Positions 10,939 to 23,240 of a DNA stretch of 64,000 nt are shown in pieces (position 1 is the stretch's first letter; every line of letters starts with the position of its first letter). This DNA comes from Lineus longissimus (lineage: Eukaryota > Nemertea > Pilidiophora > Heteronemertea > Lineidae): positions 5,112,953-5,176,952 of the forward strand of contig NC_088324.1 of NCBI RefSeq assembly GCF_910592395.1. Reading direction: 5' to 3'. The translations under genes and the position numbers were made by a program. The notes under the pieces were generated by a model that did not search any database, had not been told where the DNA came from, and was given only the letters and a program-made list of their open reading frames with translations.

Positions 10939-13900
10939 ATGGATAGAGATAAGTTAGAAAACTGTGTCAACCTCCTTCAACAAGTTGTTGGAATAATGGG
11001 GAGAGAGGTGGCGAATAACAACAACGTCAACAGGCATGATAATGCCAACATTGTCATTGACACTGCTGCTGACCAGGCTCGTGCAACTGACACTGTGGCA
11101 GCTATGACAGGTGCTGTGAACTCCATGGCGAGAAGTCTCGATGCTGCTGCCCGACCTCCGCTTGCTGCTAGGCCCAGGCCTAGGGTTCCAACGGCTGCTG
11201 CTGGCAGTTCTACCCAGACTACCGGCACGACCACAAGCCTACAACAGCTGGTCTAGGAGCTGGGATAGGTAAGAGAGGCTTTGAATATAGGCCTTGGGCC
11301 CCGTGTTCTTGACTATGAAATGAGAATGAGTTGCAATAAACCCGTACAAGTCTCATGGCGTATAGGGGACCTAGGTCTACCAACAGTTAACCTTTAGCTA
11401 TTGCCAGGCCTAGGGTCAGTATAGTACAGTACAATAACGCACTCTGTCTTAAAATAGATGGCCGTATAAAACCAAGACTTGGACAAAAATCATATGTCAG
11501 TCACCACAGGGCAAATCACGGAGACGTATTGCCCTAGAAGTAGACAGGCCGGCCTAGGTCTATATAACCTAGGCATTTTCATCCATCACTAAAATAGGCT
11601 AGGCCTAGGTCTGCTATGACCTACCGTGTTACCATACAGGGGCTATTGCCAAGGCCTAAAATGTGATAGTGAGGATGCAGTAGAACGTTCTTATCGGCCA
11701 CAAATTGATTTCCTCTAGGATGATAGTCATATTACCAGCAGTATGGCATGTTAGTATGCATGCCTTTCAACCCACAATTCAATATTTGTTTAAAAGAAAG
11801 TTAATTTCTACTTTCAGGATCAAGCTACGCCAGTGTCATGGCAGAACACAGAAATCTGTTTCGGCCTTCATCTCGAAGAAATGTACGTATTGGCTTTCTC
11901 TTCAAAACATTCATGTCTTGTAATGTAGGGCCTAGTCCTGTGGGAATGTTCTTGCCACATATATTACATATATCCAATGAAATCCTTCTTACAATTTCTA
12001 TCAAACAGCAGTAAATAAGGCCGATGACAAAATACTGAACTGAAGAAACAAATTATGATTTAACTGGTACAAGCTTTTCAATGTTTTTTTCCGTTGTTGA
12101 CACTCTAGGTAAATGCCCAGTCTTCTGCAGCAGCAAGAGGGAGCAGGCAGTTCAGCAAGGGGTCAGGTTTGTAGGCAGTCTTCTTCAGAATTTGGCTGCT
12201 TGAAGTTTTCAGCCAGGCTTCTCATTTATACCACATGATGTGAATGTAAAACTAGATGGCAGGATGATTCAATTAGAACAGTGACACCTTCTCCTACTAT
12301 AAAGGATACATTTCTAGATCTCACCTCTTGTTAAAAGTAATACATGTACATGTACACAATGTGGAGGGCTTTTTAAGTTTGTTAAGATTCACTAAGACAT
12401 GAAGGTGCAAGCCCTTTTTCAAATTATATGTACTTTTTTTGTCTCTTTCAGAGAGGTATTATACGGTGACACGCACTTTTGTGTGTTTGTCATCACCAGA
12501 CAACGAAGCAGTGCCTTCTTCTTCCACCAAATCCCGCTTATATGACATGAGTTTGGGGGAGAAGAAGATTGTTATAATTTTTTTAATGCTGACAATTTTC
12601 TTCTTTCCAGTGTATTTCCCCTCCTAAAAAGTGGCGGTGGTTTTGAAGTGTTGAAACCCCGTGAAGGAAGTAGGACCATATTAGAAGTCATTCATACTGG
12701 TTCATTCTCCATTCAAAAAATGACGGCCATGGCAGCGAGTACCAATAGCCGGTTGTACCTGCGACCAAAGCAGGAGGAGATTAGTTTTCTCCACGAGGCC
12801 GAGCAACATGAAGAAGACCAGGAAATCTGTCAAACATGTGGCGTATTGGTCAATGTTACTGCCATGCGTGACCACATGATTTCATGCACGGTGAGAATCA
12901 AATCTCTTGGTGTTGGGACTCTTGACTTTTAGGCTGCATTTAAAGAATCATTTGTGAAAAATTGAAGATTCCCTCAGTAGGTTACATAATAATGAACTCA
13001 ATTATTAGCATCATTATCAACTCAAAGCTCTTTTATAATTTTACTTGGTGGAAGCTAGCTTGCTGACTGTTTCTTGTCTTATTTGCTTAAAAACATTCTG
13101 ATAATAGGCGTATAGGAGATTATTACACTATTTTACTATTTATTTAGGACTTTGATGACATGAACACTGACCCCACTGAGATTGAAAGTGTGCCTGATGT
13201 ACCCGAAGAATGGTCAGTGAAGACCATCATAGATGGCATGTAAGTGAACAATAAATAATTCAGCAAAATGTATGACAATTAAATGTTTCACTTGGGTGGG
13301 GAGGGGGGGGGGTTGATGATAGCAGTGTGTTGGGGTAAAGACATTTCTTCATTCCTACATAATCATTGACTTTTTTATACTTCAGTGAAGCTTCAGAAAA
13401 TAAGGAAACTATCCTAGAAATGTTCAGGGACAAGTTTATTGTTGGTAGACCCCTAGATGTTGATGAGGACAGGACAATGGCCATGGACGGAGAGGTGTTG
13501 GGCATTTTTGTCACGAGGAATGTCATGAAGTCGGCCTACGATGAGTTGATGGATTCCAAGATTAATCGTCGCCTACCAATGAAAGTAAACTTCATATCTG
13601 AATTAGCTGCAGATCTCGGAGGTCCACAGCGGGAATTTTTGACCCTTCTCCTCCAGGGCATCAAGCTCGTAATCGTTGGTTCAGGGGAGAGCCTGGTTAT
13701 TAACGAGGTGTTCTTAGAACAAAGCAAATACAAATTCGCTGGGATTGCAGCAGGTGAGAGTCATCGTTCTTCCATCATTTCACTGCAGTCTTTGCCCATC
13801 AAACAGTATATAGTACCAGGCTAGCTAAATAGTGCAATACCTCTGTAACCATGGGCTTGATCATCACAAAATCTTCATCATAGATACATTTAATGATGAT

Positions 13901-15489
13901 ATATGACATATCACTAAGTGTTTTTTGATTTGACCTGCTTGTCAAGGTAACATAGGTCAAAACGCATAAATCGGCTTATGTTTTGACTGACATCTCGGTT
14001 GAATTTGACCTAATATTGACCAGTTATACTCCCTTTGCATGTCACTATTGGCATTAATTGGTTAGATAGTACTGGAAGATAGATAGCCATTTCCGATCTA
14101 GATCTTTTCTAATAACCTGTCTTTGGGAGATGTGAGTACAATGACACTGCCCAACCGTCGACCAAATATACAGTATTTTCATTTCTTTTCTTCAGCTCTT
14201 TCACTTCTGCAGGGTGGGCCACCTCCTGCATTCTTCTCAGATGAAGAAATAGAGAAAATGAAGGGAATCGGAGAAATTGGCCCAGAACTACAGCAGTTCT
14301 TGGAAGGCTTTGACCTATATGGTCTGAAGCAGGTATGTATATGGTGAATAATTCTGAAGTTTCTTACCATTAGTACTGTACCCAATGCAAGGCAGGGCTC
14401 CAGCTAGGACTGTTTACGGAGCCAATGGCTACCAAACATTGGCTGCGATAAATATGGCATTGGCTAAAAATTTCTCAGTTTTTTATCTGCCTCAATAAAG
14501 TATTACTATTATCAAAAACATCCAAACTGGCTACAGTTCTTTAACCGTCCAGTTGGAGCCCTGCAGGAGTAACATGAAAACTGGAAAATTGGCACCTGGA
14601 AAGTTTGTACCCATACAATTGGTACCTAGGTCATACTCAGTATTAAATACCGGGTATTATATTTATGAAGAATCATTTCTAGGACGTTTTATCATGAATT
14701 TTTGTCTTCTTGATCAGTGAAGTTTCCTGAATTGCATTGAGCCAGGTGATTGCTGTACAGTGCATGTCATCTTTGTCTTTGCAGTTGATGGATGCAAAGC
14801 CTGTTGTGGCAAATTTCCTCAGCACCAAAGTATCTCCACCAAAACTGAAAGTGGCCACATTCATTGATATATTTCGTCCAATATATTCGGAGGAAGGGAC
14901 GAACACGAAAACAAGAGAAGTAGCAACATTTGCTACCTTTGTAAAATACTTGAGGGATGTGGCGGGTTAGTGTCCACAATATTTCTTCTAATCATTTTGT
15001 TTTTAAATTGACAATCATTCCATGTCTTTGAATGTTGAAATAACGTAAGTTTGTTTAACAGAGGTTATCACCTTTTAAACACTATGTGCCATGTGCCACC
15101 TACGATATCTGACCTGGGAGTATTGATTCCTGCGAACAAAATGGACGTTACTCAATCATGGAGAGGAGTGTTTAAATAAAAGAGAAGAGGAAATGGAAAT
15201 CATTATTAAGCTTTGATCTTTACTTTTAGCTGGAGAAAGAGGGCCAATCTCGTTAGAGAGAATTCTTCAGTACACAACGGGTTGCCCACAGATGCCGGTG
15301 TTTGGATTTGCTCCAACACCATCGATTGTGTTTGTCAATTCTAATTCAATGCTGTGCACATCTTCAACATGTGCAAATGTCCTCAAGCTGCCAATTCCAA
15401 GGGCCACTGACCTAACTGTCAGGAATTGTGAAGACATGGCTCAGCTCTTTGACTTGAGCTTTGTGTCTGACACTTTTGTTAAAGATTAA
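10939..15489 (+). CDS. UBZ plus HECT-domain ubiquitin ligase-like gene (G2E3-like), ~10 exons
   Basis: Likely E3 ubiquitin ligase. Exons by GT/AG and phase: 10939-11268, 11818-11882, 12109-12166, 12452-12570, 12611-12890, 13148-13239, 13386-13753, 14196-14332, 14785-14965, 15230-15489. Exon 4 carries the RTFVCLSS...LGEKKI segment known from G2E3-like proteins. Exon 5 has CQTCGVLVNVTAMRDHMISC, a C2HC ubiquitin-binding zinc finger of UBZ4 form. Exons 6-10 give a HECT-like domain with DLGGPQREF, FLEGFDLYGLKQ, LQYTTGCP and the expected catalytic cysteine in SSTCANVLKLP, ending at TAA 15489. Two junctions do not keep frame: a stop at 11254 before the exon-1 donor, and one base too many at the start of exon 5. 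Either real damage or missed micro-exons. From exon 5 to the stop the frame is clean. Confidence 0.75.
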
Positions 15490-15582
15490 CTGCCAGGGTT
15501 TAGTGATGTGGACAAAATATCATGAAAAAAATATCATAATTTCAAAAATACCATGAAGAACCTGTAACTATTCCATGACTAG

Positions 15583-15902
15583 ACTACATCCCAAAATTAT
15601 CTGTCGCAAAAGTTTTGGCCTCTGCTGTCAAAACTACTTGGCCAATTTCATTGAAGTTTGAATTTTATTCACCTATAAAACCTGGCCAATTATGATGCTG
15701 AGTTTCAGCAGCATAGATAAAGTATTCACAGATCTGTCTCAGTAACTTTCAGTAAAAATTCCCACTCCGTTCAGCCAGTTTGTATGCATTGAATGTACAC
15801 AAAATTGCTGCCGGGATGGGAATTTTTACTGAAAGTTACTTGGCCAAGTAGTTTTGACAGCAGAAGCCAAAACGTTTGCGACAGATAATTTTGGAATGTA
15901 GT
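15583..15902. mobile_element. 320-bp palindromic (foldback) MITE-like element
   Basis: The left arm starts ACTACATCCCAAAATTATCT and the right arm ends with its near-exact reverse complement at 15902; about 60 bp of each arm match. An inner palindrome (AGTAACTTTCAGTAAAAATT at 15739, its complement near 15815-15841) nests inside. No coding capacity. A target duplication is not obvious. It sits 94 bp after the stop of the HECT gene. Confidence 0.75.
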
Positions 15903-17938
15903 ATAATCCTAAGAGCTCCTGTTGAATCGAATCGAATTCGAATCGGAGGGAAATTTCATGATCTTGGATTCTGGCTCCGTCCGGGAGTATGATGCCTGGA
16001 AGGATAGACTGTTGTAGACCTTTTCTATTACCGGCATACATGTGAATATGAAGGAATATGAAAAAGTGCCTTTTATAGGGTTTCCAGCGATTTTAATGGA
16101 GTTCTAGGGTCCGATCTAAACCACTATTTAAGCACTGATAGAAAGTAGTCTCATCTCATGTTACCTTGATGTCAGGTAACTGGACCGGACTAGAGATAAT
16201 GTCCTGCATGGCATCACTGGAATGTTATGACGGTCCCTTATATCTTCATTGTTGAAATTTCATTAATCTGCACGTTGATTGTTTGAATAGGCCGCAATAT
16301 GTAGATTGTGCACACCGGTCGATTTGAAAATGCCGCCCATCGGCGGTACTCCTTGATCACTGCCATGATTGGAATAAAAGTTTTGTATTTTTTCTAAAGT
16401 TTCTAAATTTTGACTCCTAGTATCTTTATAATGCTCACCTTAGAGGAAGAATCCTCTAAGTGCTCACGAATGCTCACCCTCTTTTTGGCTGTTCCAGCAT
16501 TCTTACAAACCCACATGCATTTCTAACGTTTTCATTGCTTCCTGCTGATAGCACGGATTCATGTTCTGGTCAAACTGCACACAGGTCTATCAAATAGTAA
16601 TTGATTCTGAACAATTTTTCTGTGTCCACATGCGGTCAGAAGTTCGATAGGTGGTCCCAAGGCAAACCCTATAAAGAACTCAAACCTATGGTGGAAAATG
16701 AACAATTTTCCAGGATCATTTCATTTGATAAGACATGTTTTTATTATTTTGCCCCCAAGCTTAATGTCTGCATGCTATCAGCAGTTGCACTCAGTGAAAT
16801 TTGCCTGTCTGTGCAAGATTCTGGGTGACTAAGAATGCAGGGGCAGCCAACAGGTGCACAGTAGTTGGTGATGAGTCACTCCGCCCTTTGAACTACGCTT
16901 GCAGGGATGGGAATTGGAAAACAAAGCAATTTAGGGAGCATAAAAGTATTACTTGTACATAAACAGAATCTTTTAACCCCCCCCCCTTCCCCTTTACACA
17001 ATCATGGCATACACAATCCATGAATATCCCCCTTGTACGTTCTCCACACGCACAATCTCCTCCTTTCAGGAGTTACAATGCATCAGTACATGAAACATCA
17101 GACACCGTGTTCATCAAGCGACCCTCGAAAATTACCAAAAGAGGATGCCTTTGGATTTTTTCTTCCTTCAAATAATGATTTTCAACGCAGACTAAGGAAC
17201 GCTAAAGGAGGAACAAATCGGCCAATCTAGGCACACTGGGGGCGGAGGAGGCAGAGGCAGCGGTGTCGACATCTATATCAAGCTTAGTAAACAACGTAGG
17301 TCAATACTACAATCAAGATGTACAGACCGGGGGAGCTGGCGGTATGTACCCATAAGTCTTTGCGGTAGTCTCGCGCGTACCGGATATAACCTATCAAGCT
17401 TTTCTCCTTCAGAGAAATACTGCGTTGCGCTCAACTGCCAATTATGCATTAGTCTGGTGGACACGAGGTTGGCCTTGAAATTATCATATTCATAAAGTGC
17501 TTTCGTCATCTTCGGTACCTGTCGGCACATATTTCGGCATGTTCTGTAGTGATACGTCGAGCGGGATGCAGCACGTGCTGTTCTGACACACCTGTTTAGA
17601 ATTTAGAGCTCTGTTATGTCATCGAAGTGCATGGGGTTAGCCGAGTGTATCATATCATGGCCTACTGTTATCGATAGTGTATAGTGTATATGGTATAGGC
17701 CCCAGTGATTTGATTTACCATCACACGGTACTGGCATGTGACTAAAAAATGTATGTTTTATGACAAATTTGTATCTGTAGCCTCTATTAAATTAGAAAAT
17801 TCTTGTTCACATTGAAAATAAAATGCGTACTATGAATCATTTTTTTGTTGCTTCTTTTGCTACACTGGCCTCATATTTTCATCCCGGGCCAAATTTCTTC
17901 ATTCCCAAACGTACATTTCAAGATATATCACAAACACG
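15903..17938. other. 2-kb intergenic region without a supported gene
   Basis: Short ORFs at 16601-16828, 17033-17230 and 17273-17530 (minus) have no recognisable domain, splice context or repeats. There is a C11 run near 16980. The last few hundred bases precede the ATG of the next gene and should hold its promoter, but I see no clear core element. Confidence 0.45.
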
Positions 17939-20731
17939 ATGGAAAATGATTCTGATACCCCCGATTTGTCTCTGGATTCAATTAAACATTGGTCTGTAAA
18001 GTCGTTAAAAGATTACTTGGTAAAAAGAGGTCTTAGAGTCGGTGGTAACAAGGAGGACCTGGTAGCACGTGTTTTTGTGGTCCACGAGCTTGGCATCCCT
18101 GTTGTACCAGATTCCAATGAAAAACTTTGCCTGGCTCGGAAAGAGTACTTCGAGCTACTGACATTGGACAATGGCACGAAGCTTCCAGATCCACTCTCAG
18201 TCCGAACTGGTTGGATTGGGGAGGCGGATGGCCTTAAGAAGTGGCCTCCTATATTTTATCATGACATTTGTGTTTTTCTGATGTTGGATCAACCGGGGAA
18301 TTGTGATCTAAGTCACAGAATTTTGAATGATTATAAAGAGGGCAAAGCCTACCGCTATTACGAAAGGGAGTGGGTGAAGGAAGTGTATGTGAATGAAGTC
18401 TTGACATCAAAAAGTTCAGTCGTCCTACTAAAGAATCAGTGCACGCCGAGTGAACGTCTCAACGAACCCCCCTATGAAGTATGGGTAGCAGCAGATAAGA
18501 AAACGGGGCGGATTTTGCGCGCCTATTGCTCATGTACAGCAGGGTAAGTTAAAGGTTTCATGAAGTAAGTTTGGTTTGTTTGGGGTCTATACTCCTACAA
18601 CTCCATTCCCAGGCACCCTAATCGATGCATGTCAAGTCATGGAGTCATGTAGTCTGATATTTCAGTGTCATGGCAGATTCACCAATTTCCCGCCATTTTA
18701 TGGCGTCATTTTTAACGTGCGGTAAATTACATATCTACATCTAAACAGCTACAGAGAAGCCCCGGCCGGTAAAAAAGGGCGGGGACATAATATTGCTTTC
18801 CTGCCCAAAAAGTGCAAAAATGTACAGTGCATCGTGGTAGCCCTTTAATGGCAAGTCCGTGGAAATACAAAATTTCTCACGCTAACATTCAATTTTCAGG
18901 TTGGGAGGAACATGTAATCATATCGCGGGGCTGCTGTTCAGAGTCGAAGCCGCAGTCATGGCAGGCTTGACGAACCCCGCCTGCACATCCAAACTCTGCT
19001 CATGGAATAAGCCGCCTAAGATTACACAAGTTTCGAACAAGCCCATAGTGACGATGCTGGTAGATTGGAATAAACCAACGCGTGGAAAAAGAGGCAAAGG
19101 TATTGATTGATTCTTGAATTTCTGTGTACTAAATGAGGGGTTTTTTTTCATGGGGCGCACTTCACGATTAGAATTTCATGTTGAGCGAGAAGTCACACTT
19201 CTGATAGAATCTGGTGCTAACGATTTATCAAATAATAAATAAAATGAATCTGTCAGACTGTGGAAGCAGAACAGGACTATAGTTAATTTTAATAATGCAA
19301 TCAATTTTGAACGTAAAATAATGTTTAAATATTGCTAGAAATGTAATTTACTGTGTTATACCCCTTTTAAGAGAACAATGTCATCTGATATAATTATACT
19401 CATTTCAGGTGAAAGTGAAAGATATCGAATGTTTTCGTCGAAGCGACAACTCTTTGAAGCTAAGAAGAGCCGAACGCCAGCTCCAACCGCTTTACAGTTC
19501 GCCAAGAAGCTCAAATGTTTGCCCGGTGCAGTTTTTTTGACAGGACTCAATGACGAGGAGCTTGAACAATTAGATGAGCAAGGTCAACAGCCCCAGTTTG
19601 ATGGGAACCTTAGTGGTTTATGGGAGAATAACGAAGAAGAAATGCAGGTCGATGGAAGTGAAACGGTAGGTCAGGCGCAAGGCACTGAGCAATTTCATTC
19701 ACGTGCCATGTATATACTTTTACATTGAAAAAGCATTTTCTTGCTGACACATCAATCAGTTTAAACCATTCCTAGTTGATCTTGTCTTCGGCAGTGGGGT
19801 TCTATTTGACCAAAACTTTGAGACGTATCAAATAAATCTTTCAATTACATTGCAGCCACCAACAGAAGAAACAGCAATGGAGATCAACGATGCACTGCCA
19901 GTGAATGCTGCGAATAAACCCACCCTGATTCCAACCGATACGCCAGAGACAGTGCCAGAGAGAGTTCTTAGTATGCATGAGTTGGCAGATGAATACCGTG
20001 CCAACTGTCTTGGCCAACCCTCAGCAGAGGATTTTGTGGCATCCATCAAACCACTTTCCCAAGCCCAGGTAGAAATGTTAGAAACAGACACAAGGGAACA
20101 GGGGGACAGCATTAGATGGAAGGAAATGAGAAAGGGACGAATCACTGCTTCCAACTTTAGGAAGGTTTATACTAGAATGAAGACACTGGTGAATCCTGGT
20201 TCAGGTCTCTCGAAGGACACTGCGCCGATAATAAGCGAACTAATGGGGTATGGGGAATCTCTAGAACATGTATTTCAATTTAAATATGGCAGAGCAATGG
20301 AGCCAAAGGCGAGGAGCGCTTACTCGGAACTGCTGAAAAGTGTGGGCCATCCGAATGTAGAAGTAAAGGAAACCCGTTTATTTCTTCATCCACAGTATCC
20401 CTACCTCGGGGCAAGTCCTGATGGCCTTGTAAGTTGCGACTGTTGTGGAGAAGGTTTGCTAGAAATAAAATGTCCATCATCTATCCCACTCACTTCTCCT
20501 ACCGCAGAAAACCTACCATGGTTAGTCAGTGGGGAAGATGGGCGTGTCCATCTTAAACGCAACCACGCGTATTTCGCCCAGGTACAAGCCCAAATGTTCA
20601 TAACAGGTCGGTTGTGGTGCGATTTTTTTGTGTATTCTTCAGGAGGAATCCATCTTGAACGCATTGGGCCGAATTTACGAAGGGTGTTTTTCATGTGTTT
20701 TACCAGTCGCCGATTAAGTCTTAAACACTGA
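17939..20731 (+). CDS. SAP-SWIM-YqaJ (lambda-exonuclease-like) protein, four exons, 645 aa
   Basis: Exons 17939-18543, 18900-19099, 19409-19665 and 19856-20731 all splice at GT/AG with matching phases (2, 1, 0) and give one 645-residue frame from ATG to TGA. A SAP DNA-binding motif lies near residues 14-52 (VKSLKDYLVKRGLRVGGNKEDLV). A SWIM zinc finger is made across intron 1: C197-x-C199 and C207-x-H209. A YqaJ/lambda-exonuclease-type nuclease fills residues about 440-620, with E503 (GRAMEPKARSAY), D543 (GASPDGLV) and E557-x-K559 (LLEIKCP) as the expected metal-binding and catalytic residues. Such proteins are frequent in invertebrate genomes and often lie near transposons; the biological role is not established. 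Next to it on the same strand are a Myb/SANT ORF and a transposase, so it may be transposon cargo. Confidence 0.88.
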
Positions 20732-20964
20732 CTGAACATGGTTTGTACGCGGACAGCTAACCGCATGTGTTTATCCGAATTTACGAAATGCGATCATCGC
20801 GCGATTTGCTAGACGCGAGTAAGTTGGTGTTCATCGCCTGTTCAAATACCCGCACTGAGTGGTTATGCAAAGAATGAAGGTCGTTGCGTAATATTCTATT
20901 GTTGGTCAGGTCACGTTTTACCTAACCACGTCGCCAGTTCACGGTAGTCCTGCACAGTACGAAA

Positions 20965-21444
20965 ATGTCGAAGCAAAAACGGAGTGTGAATTTTACATCT
21001 GATGAACGGATGGGTCTAATTGAATCAATAGATGAACACAAAAAAGACATTGAGGACAAAAAGAGCGATGCATATGCAAACCAGCGCAAACAGGTGGCAT
21101 GGAATGATGTTACAACTAAAATGAAGGCATTATTCCCTGAACGGTCGATGACTTCAACTAAGGAATTGAAGGAACTATGGAGAAGACTTAAAAACAAAGC
21201 TAAAGCAGCCCACCGGAAAAAGAAGTTCGATATTCAGAAGACCGGTGGTGGAGTAGCAGAAGGTGGAGATCTAGGCGAGGAGATTCTTGCTGTCCTAAAT
21301 ATCATTGCAGGGGAATTGGAGCAACTCCGTAACACTGTAGATGACGATGCTGATGCTTCCCAGGGTGCTGCTGCTCGTGATCATGGGGAAGAAATCATGG
21401 CACAGGTTGCTTCAATTTCGGCCGCTGATTTGGATTTGGGGTAA
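20965..21444 (+). CDS. Myb/SANT-like DNA-binding protein, 159 aa
   Basis: Single-exon ORF with ATG. Residues about 7-80 (NFTSDERMGLIESIDEHKK, QVAWNDVTTKMKA, TKELKELWRRLKNKAKAA) match the Myb/SANT-like domain found in NAIF1/FSBP-like proteins and in the accessory proteins of Harbinger-type transposons; such proteins bind transposon ends. The C-terminal part is acidic. The stop (21442-21444) is followed after 21 bp, in the same reading frame, by the transposase-like ORF, so the two may once have been one protein or a closely coupled pair. A related but broken Myb/SANT gene lies at 57208-58186. Confidence 0.8.
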   Translation: MSKQKRSVNFTSDERMGLIESIDEHKKDIEDKKSDAYANQRKQVAWNDVTTKMKALFPERSMTSTKELKELWRRLKNKAKAAHRKKKFDIQKTGGGVAEGGDLGEEILAVLNIIAGELEQLRNTVDDDADASQGAAARDHGEEIMAQVASISAADLDLG

Positions 21445-21465
21445 TTATTCATTATTGAACTGACC

Positions 21466-22962
21466 ATGCTTGGCCCTAACGATATGCCTCGTTCGTACTT
21501 GGTAAAAGAATGCAGGGATGCACTGAACAGCTTGCATGTCATTGAAAGAACCCCAGGTGAGCATGCAGGGGTTCAAGTGAAGTTTTTGACAGAGTTAAAG
21601 TCAAGTGTAGAAAAGTTGATAAAGGTAAATCCTGAGACATCAAAGATCCATGTAAAAATTAGTGGTGATGGGGCGAACATGTCCAGGAAGTCAAGTTTTC
21701 TGCTTTTCTCATACAGTTTGCTGAATCATCAGAAAGAAGCAGCTCTGAATTGTGATTTTGTTCAGCCATTGGCTGTTGTAAAGGCAAGTGAAAGCTACAG
21801 TGTTCTTCAGATCAGCCTCAAAGAGGTTCTTGCAGAAATTAATCAACTAGCTGAAGCTAAGGAGTTGATTGTTGGTGGAAAGAGATTTACGGTAGAACTG
21901 TATTTTGGGGCAGATACGAAATTTCTACTGTTAATGATGGGCCTTGGTCAGGCAACATCAGATTACTCATGTATTTGGTGTCTATGTCACAAAGATATGA
22001 GGCATGATGTCACAAAGACCTTGAGCTACTGGAATGAGCGTCCAAATGTGAGGACACTTGAAAAGATGCGAGACTGGGCAATTGAAGAAAAGTTCAGTTG
22101 CCATAATTTGCCTCTACTGTTCATAAAACCTGTGTACATTGTTCTAGATGAACTACATCTGCTCCTTAGAGTCACTGATGTACTGACATCAAACCTGGTT
22201 GACCACCTAGCAAGCATTGACAAGAAGAAGTCCTTCAATCACTTAAAGGAAGAGTCCAGACTCACATTGTTAGAAAGGGTTATAAAAGAAAAATGTCACT
22301 TATCTTTTTCTGTATGGAAAAAGAAAGATGGCGATGGCAAAGATTCAGGGATTTTCCATTTTACAAGTCTGGATTTTCCATTTTCCATTTTACAAGAAAA
22401 AAGGTTTTGAAAACATTGCCACACCACTTCCATGAACTCCTTGATGGGGCTGAGGCAAAAGAACTGCGTGACTTATGGCTTGACTTCCTGGAGGTGTATG
22501 AGAATATAACTTCTTGGTATCCTTGGAGCTCCGAGGAATGTTTTCGTAGGGCAAGTGCCTAGGTGACAAACTTCACTAGTCTCTCTGGCAAGATGCCTGG
22601 GTTTAACAAGAAACACGTCACACCATACATTCATGCAATGTGTTATCATGTGCCAGTATTCATCGCAAAGTTTGGAAAACATCAAGCAGTTTTCTGGCCA
22701 ACCAGTTGAAAAGAAGAATGATGTAGCAAGGCACATCCATCAGTCCAAATCTATGAAACATGATCCTTGCTATGACATTCAAACTGCTTGCCAAAGAATG
22801 TCTGATCTGAGCAACAGAAAGAGAGTTCCAAGGCAGTATAACTTCAGTTCACCAGAACAAAAGATACCAAAATGTGCTGTTTCGAGCCATCTTGGTAATT
22901 GCGTCCTTCAAGGAACAACAGAAGACACAGTGACTGTGAATGGCAAGGTGTATTCAGCTTAA
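21466..22962 (+). pseudogene. DDE transposase remnant with RAG1/Transib-like motif order
   Basis: The first ORF (21466-22410, 314 aa) has VKISGDGANMS (D68), LYFGADTKFLLLMMGL (D150), a zinc-binding CIWCLC (C169, C172, C174) and VLDELHLLLRVTDVL (residues 226-240). It shifts frame near 22380-22405, where CATTTTACAAGTCTGGATTTTCC is partly repeated; the next frame reads to RASA-stop at 22560. A third frame from about 22650 gives IKQFSGQPVEKKNDVARHI, which holds the likely catalytic Glu. The protein belongs to a family common in cnidarian, lancelet and fungal genomes but without a settled name. The spacing of D, D, CxxC and E and the phrase before the Glu resemble RAG1; that link is my inference. 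At least two frameshifts and one stop make it inactive as read. Confidence 0.72.
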
Positions 22963-23073
22963 ACTTCTAGTGTGGACTTCATTTCATGTTTGAAAGGTTT
23001 GGGAGTTGCAACAAGGGGGTTCCGCAAACCTACAAAACTGTTCAAAATCCTTCTGAGTGAGTAATTTTGTCTC

Positions 23074-23240
23074 TTTTTTAGCTCAGCTGACGAAAGTCAG
23101 CAGAGCTAGTCAAATAGCTATTCGAGTGGCGTCTGTCCTTCCTGCCATCCATCCATCCATCCATCTGTGGACATTTTGGGCATTTTGTAACCGTAAGGCC
23201 TAGGCACTTCAAATTTAACAAGTGGGAAGAATAGCCTTTG
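23074..23240 (-). repeat. Helentron 3' terminal region with hairpin
   Basis: The hairpin arms are GCTCAGCTGAC (from 23081) and GTCAGCAGAGC with a GAAA loop, one mismatch. Inverse matches continue to about 23240 against 33280-33458 (AGCTAGT, CCATCCATC, CTGTGGACA, AAGGCCTAG). The T6 at 23074-23079 is the element's A-rich 3' tip or target. Confidence 0.8.

Noticed and set aside
16601-17530. three short ORFs between the HECT and SAP genes
   Set aside because: No domain, no splice partners, lengths expected by chance.
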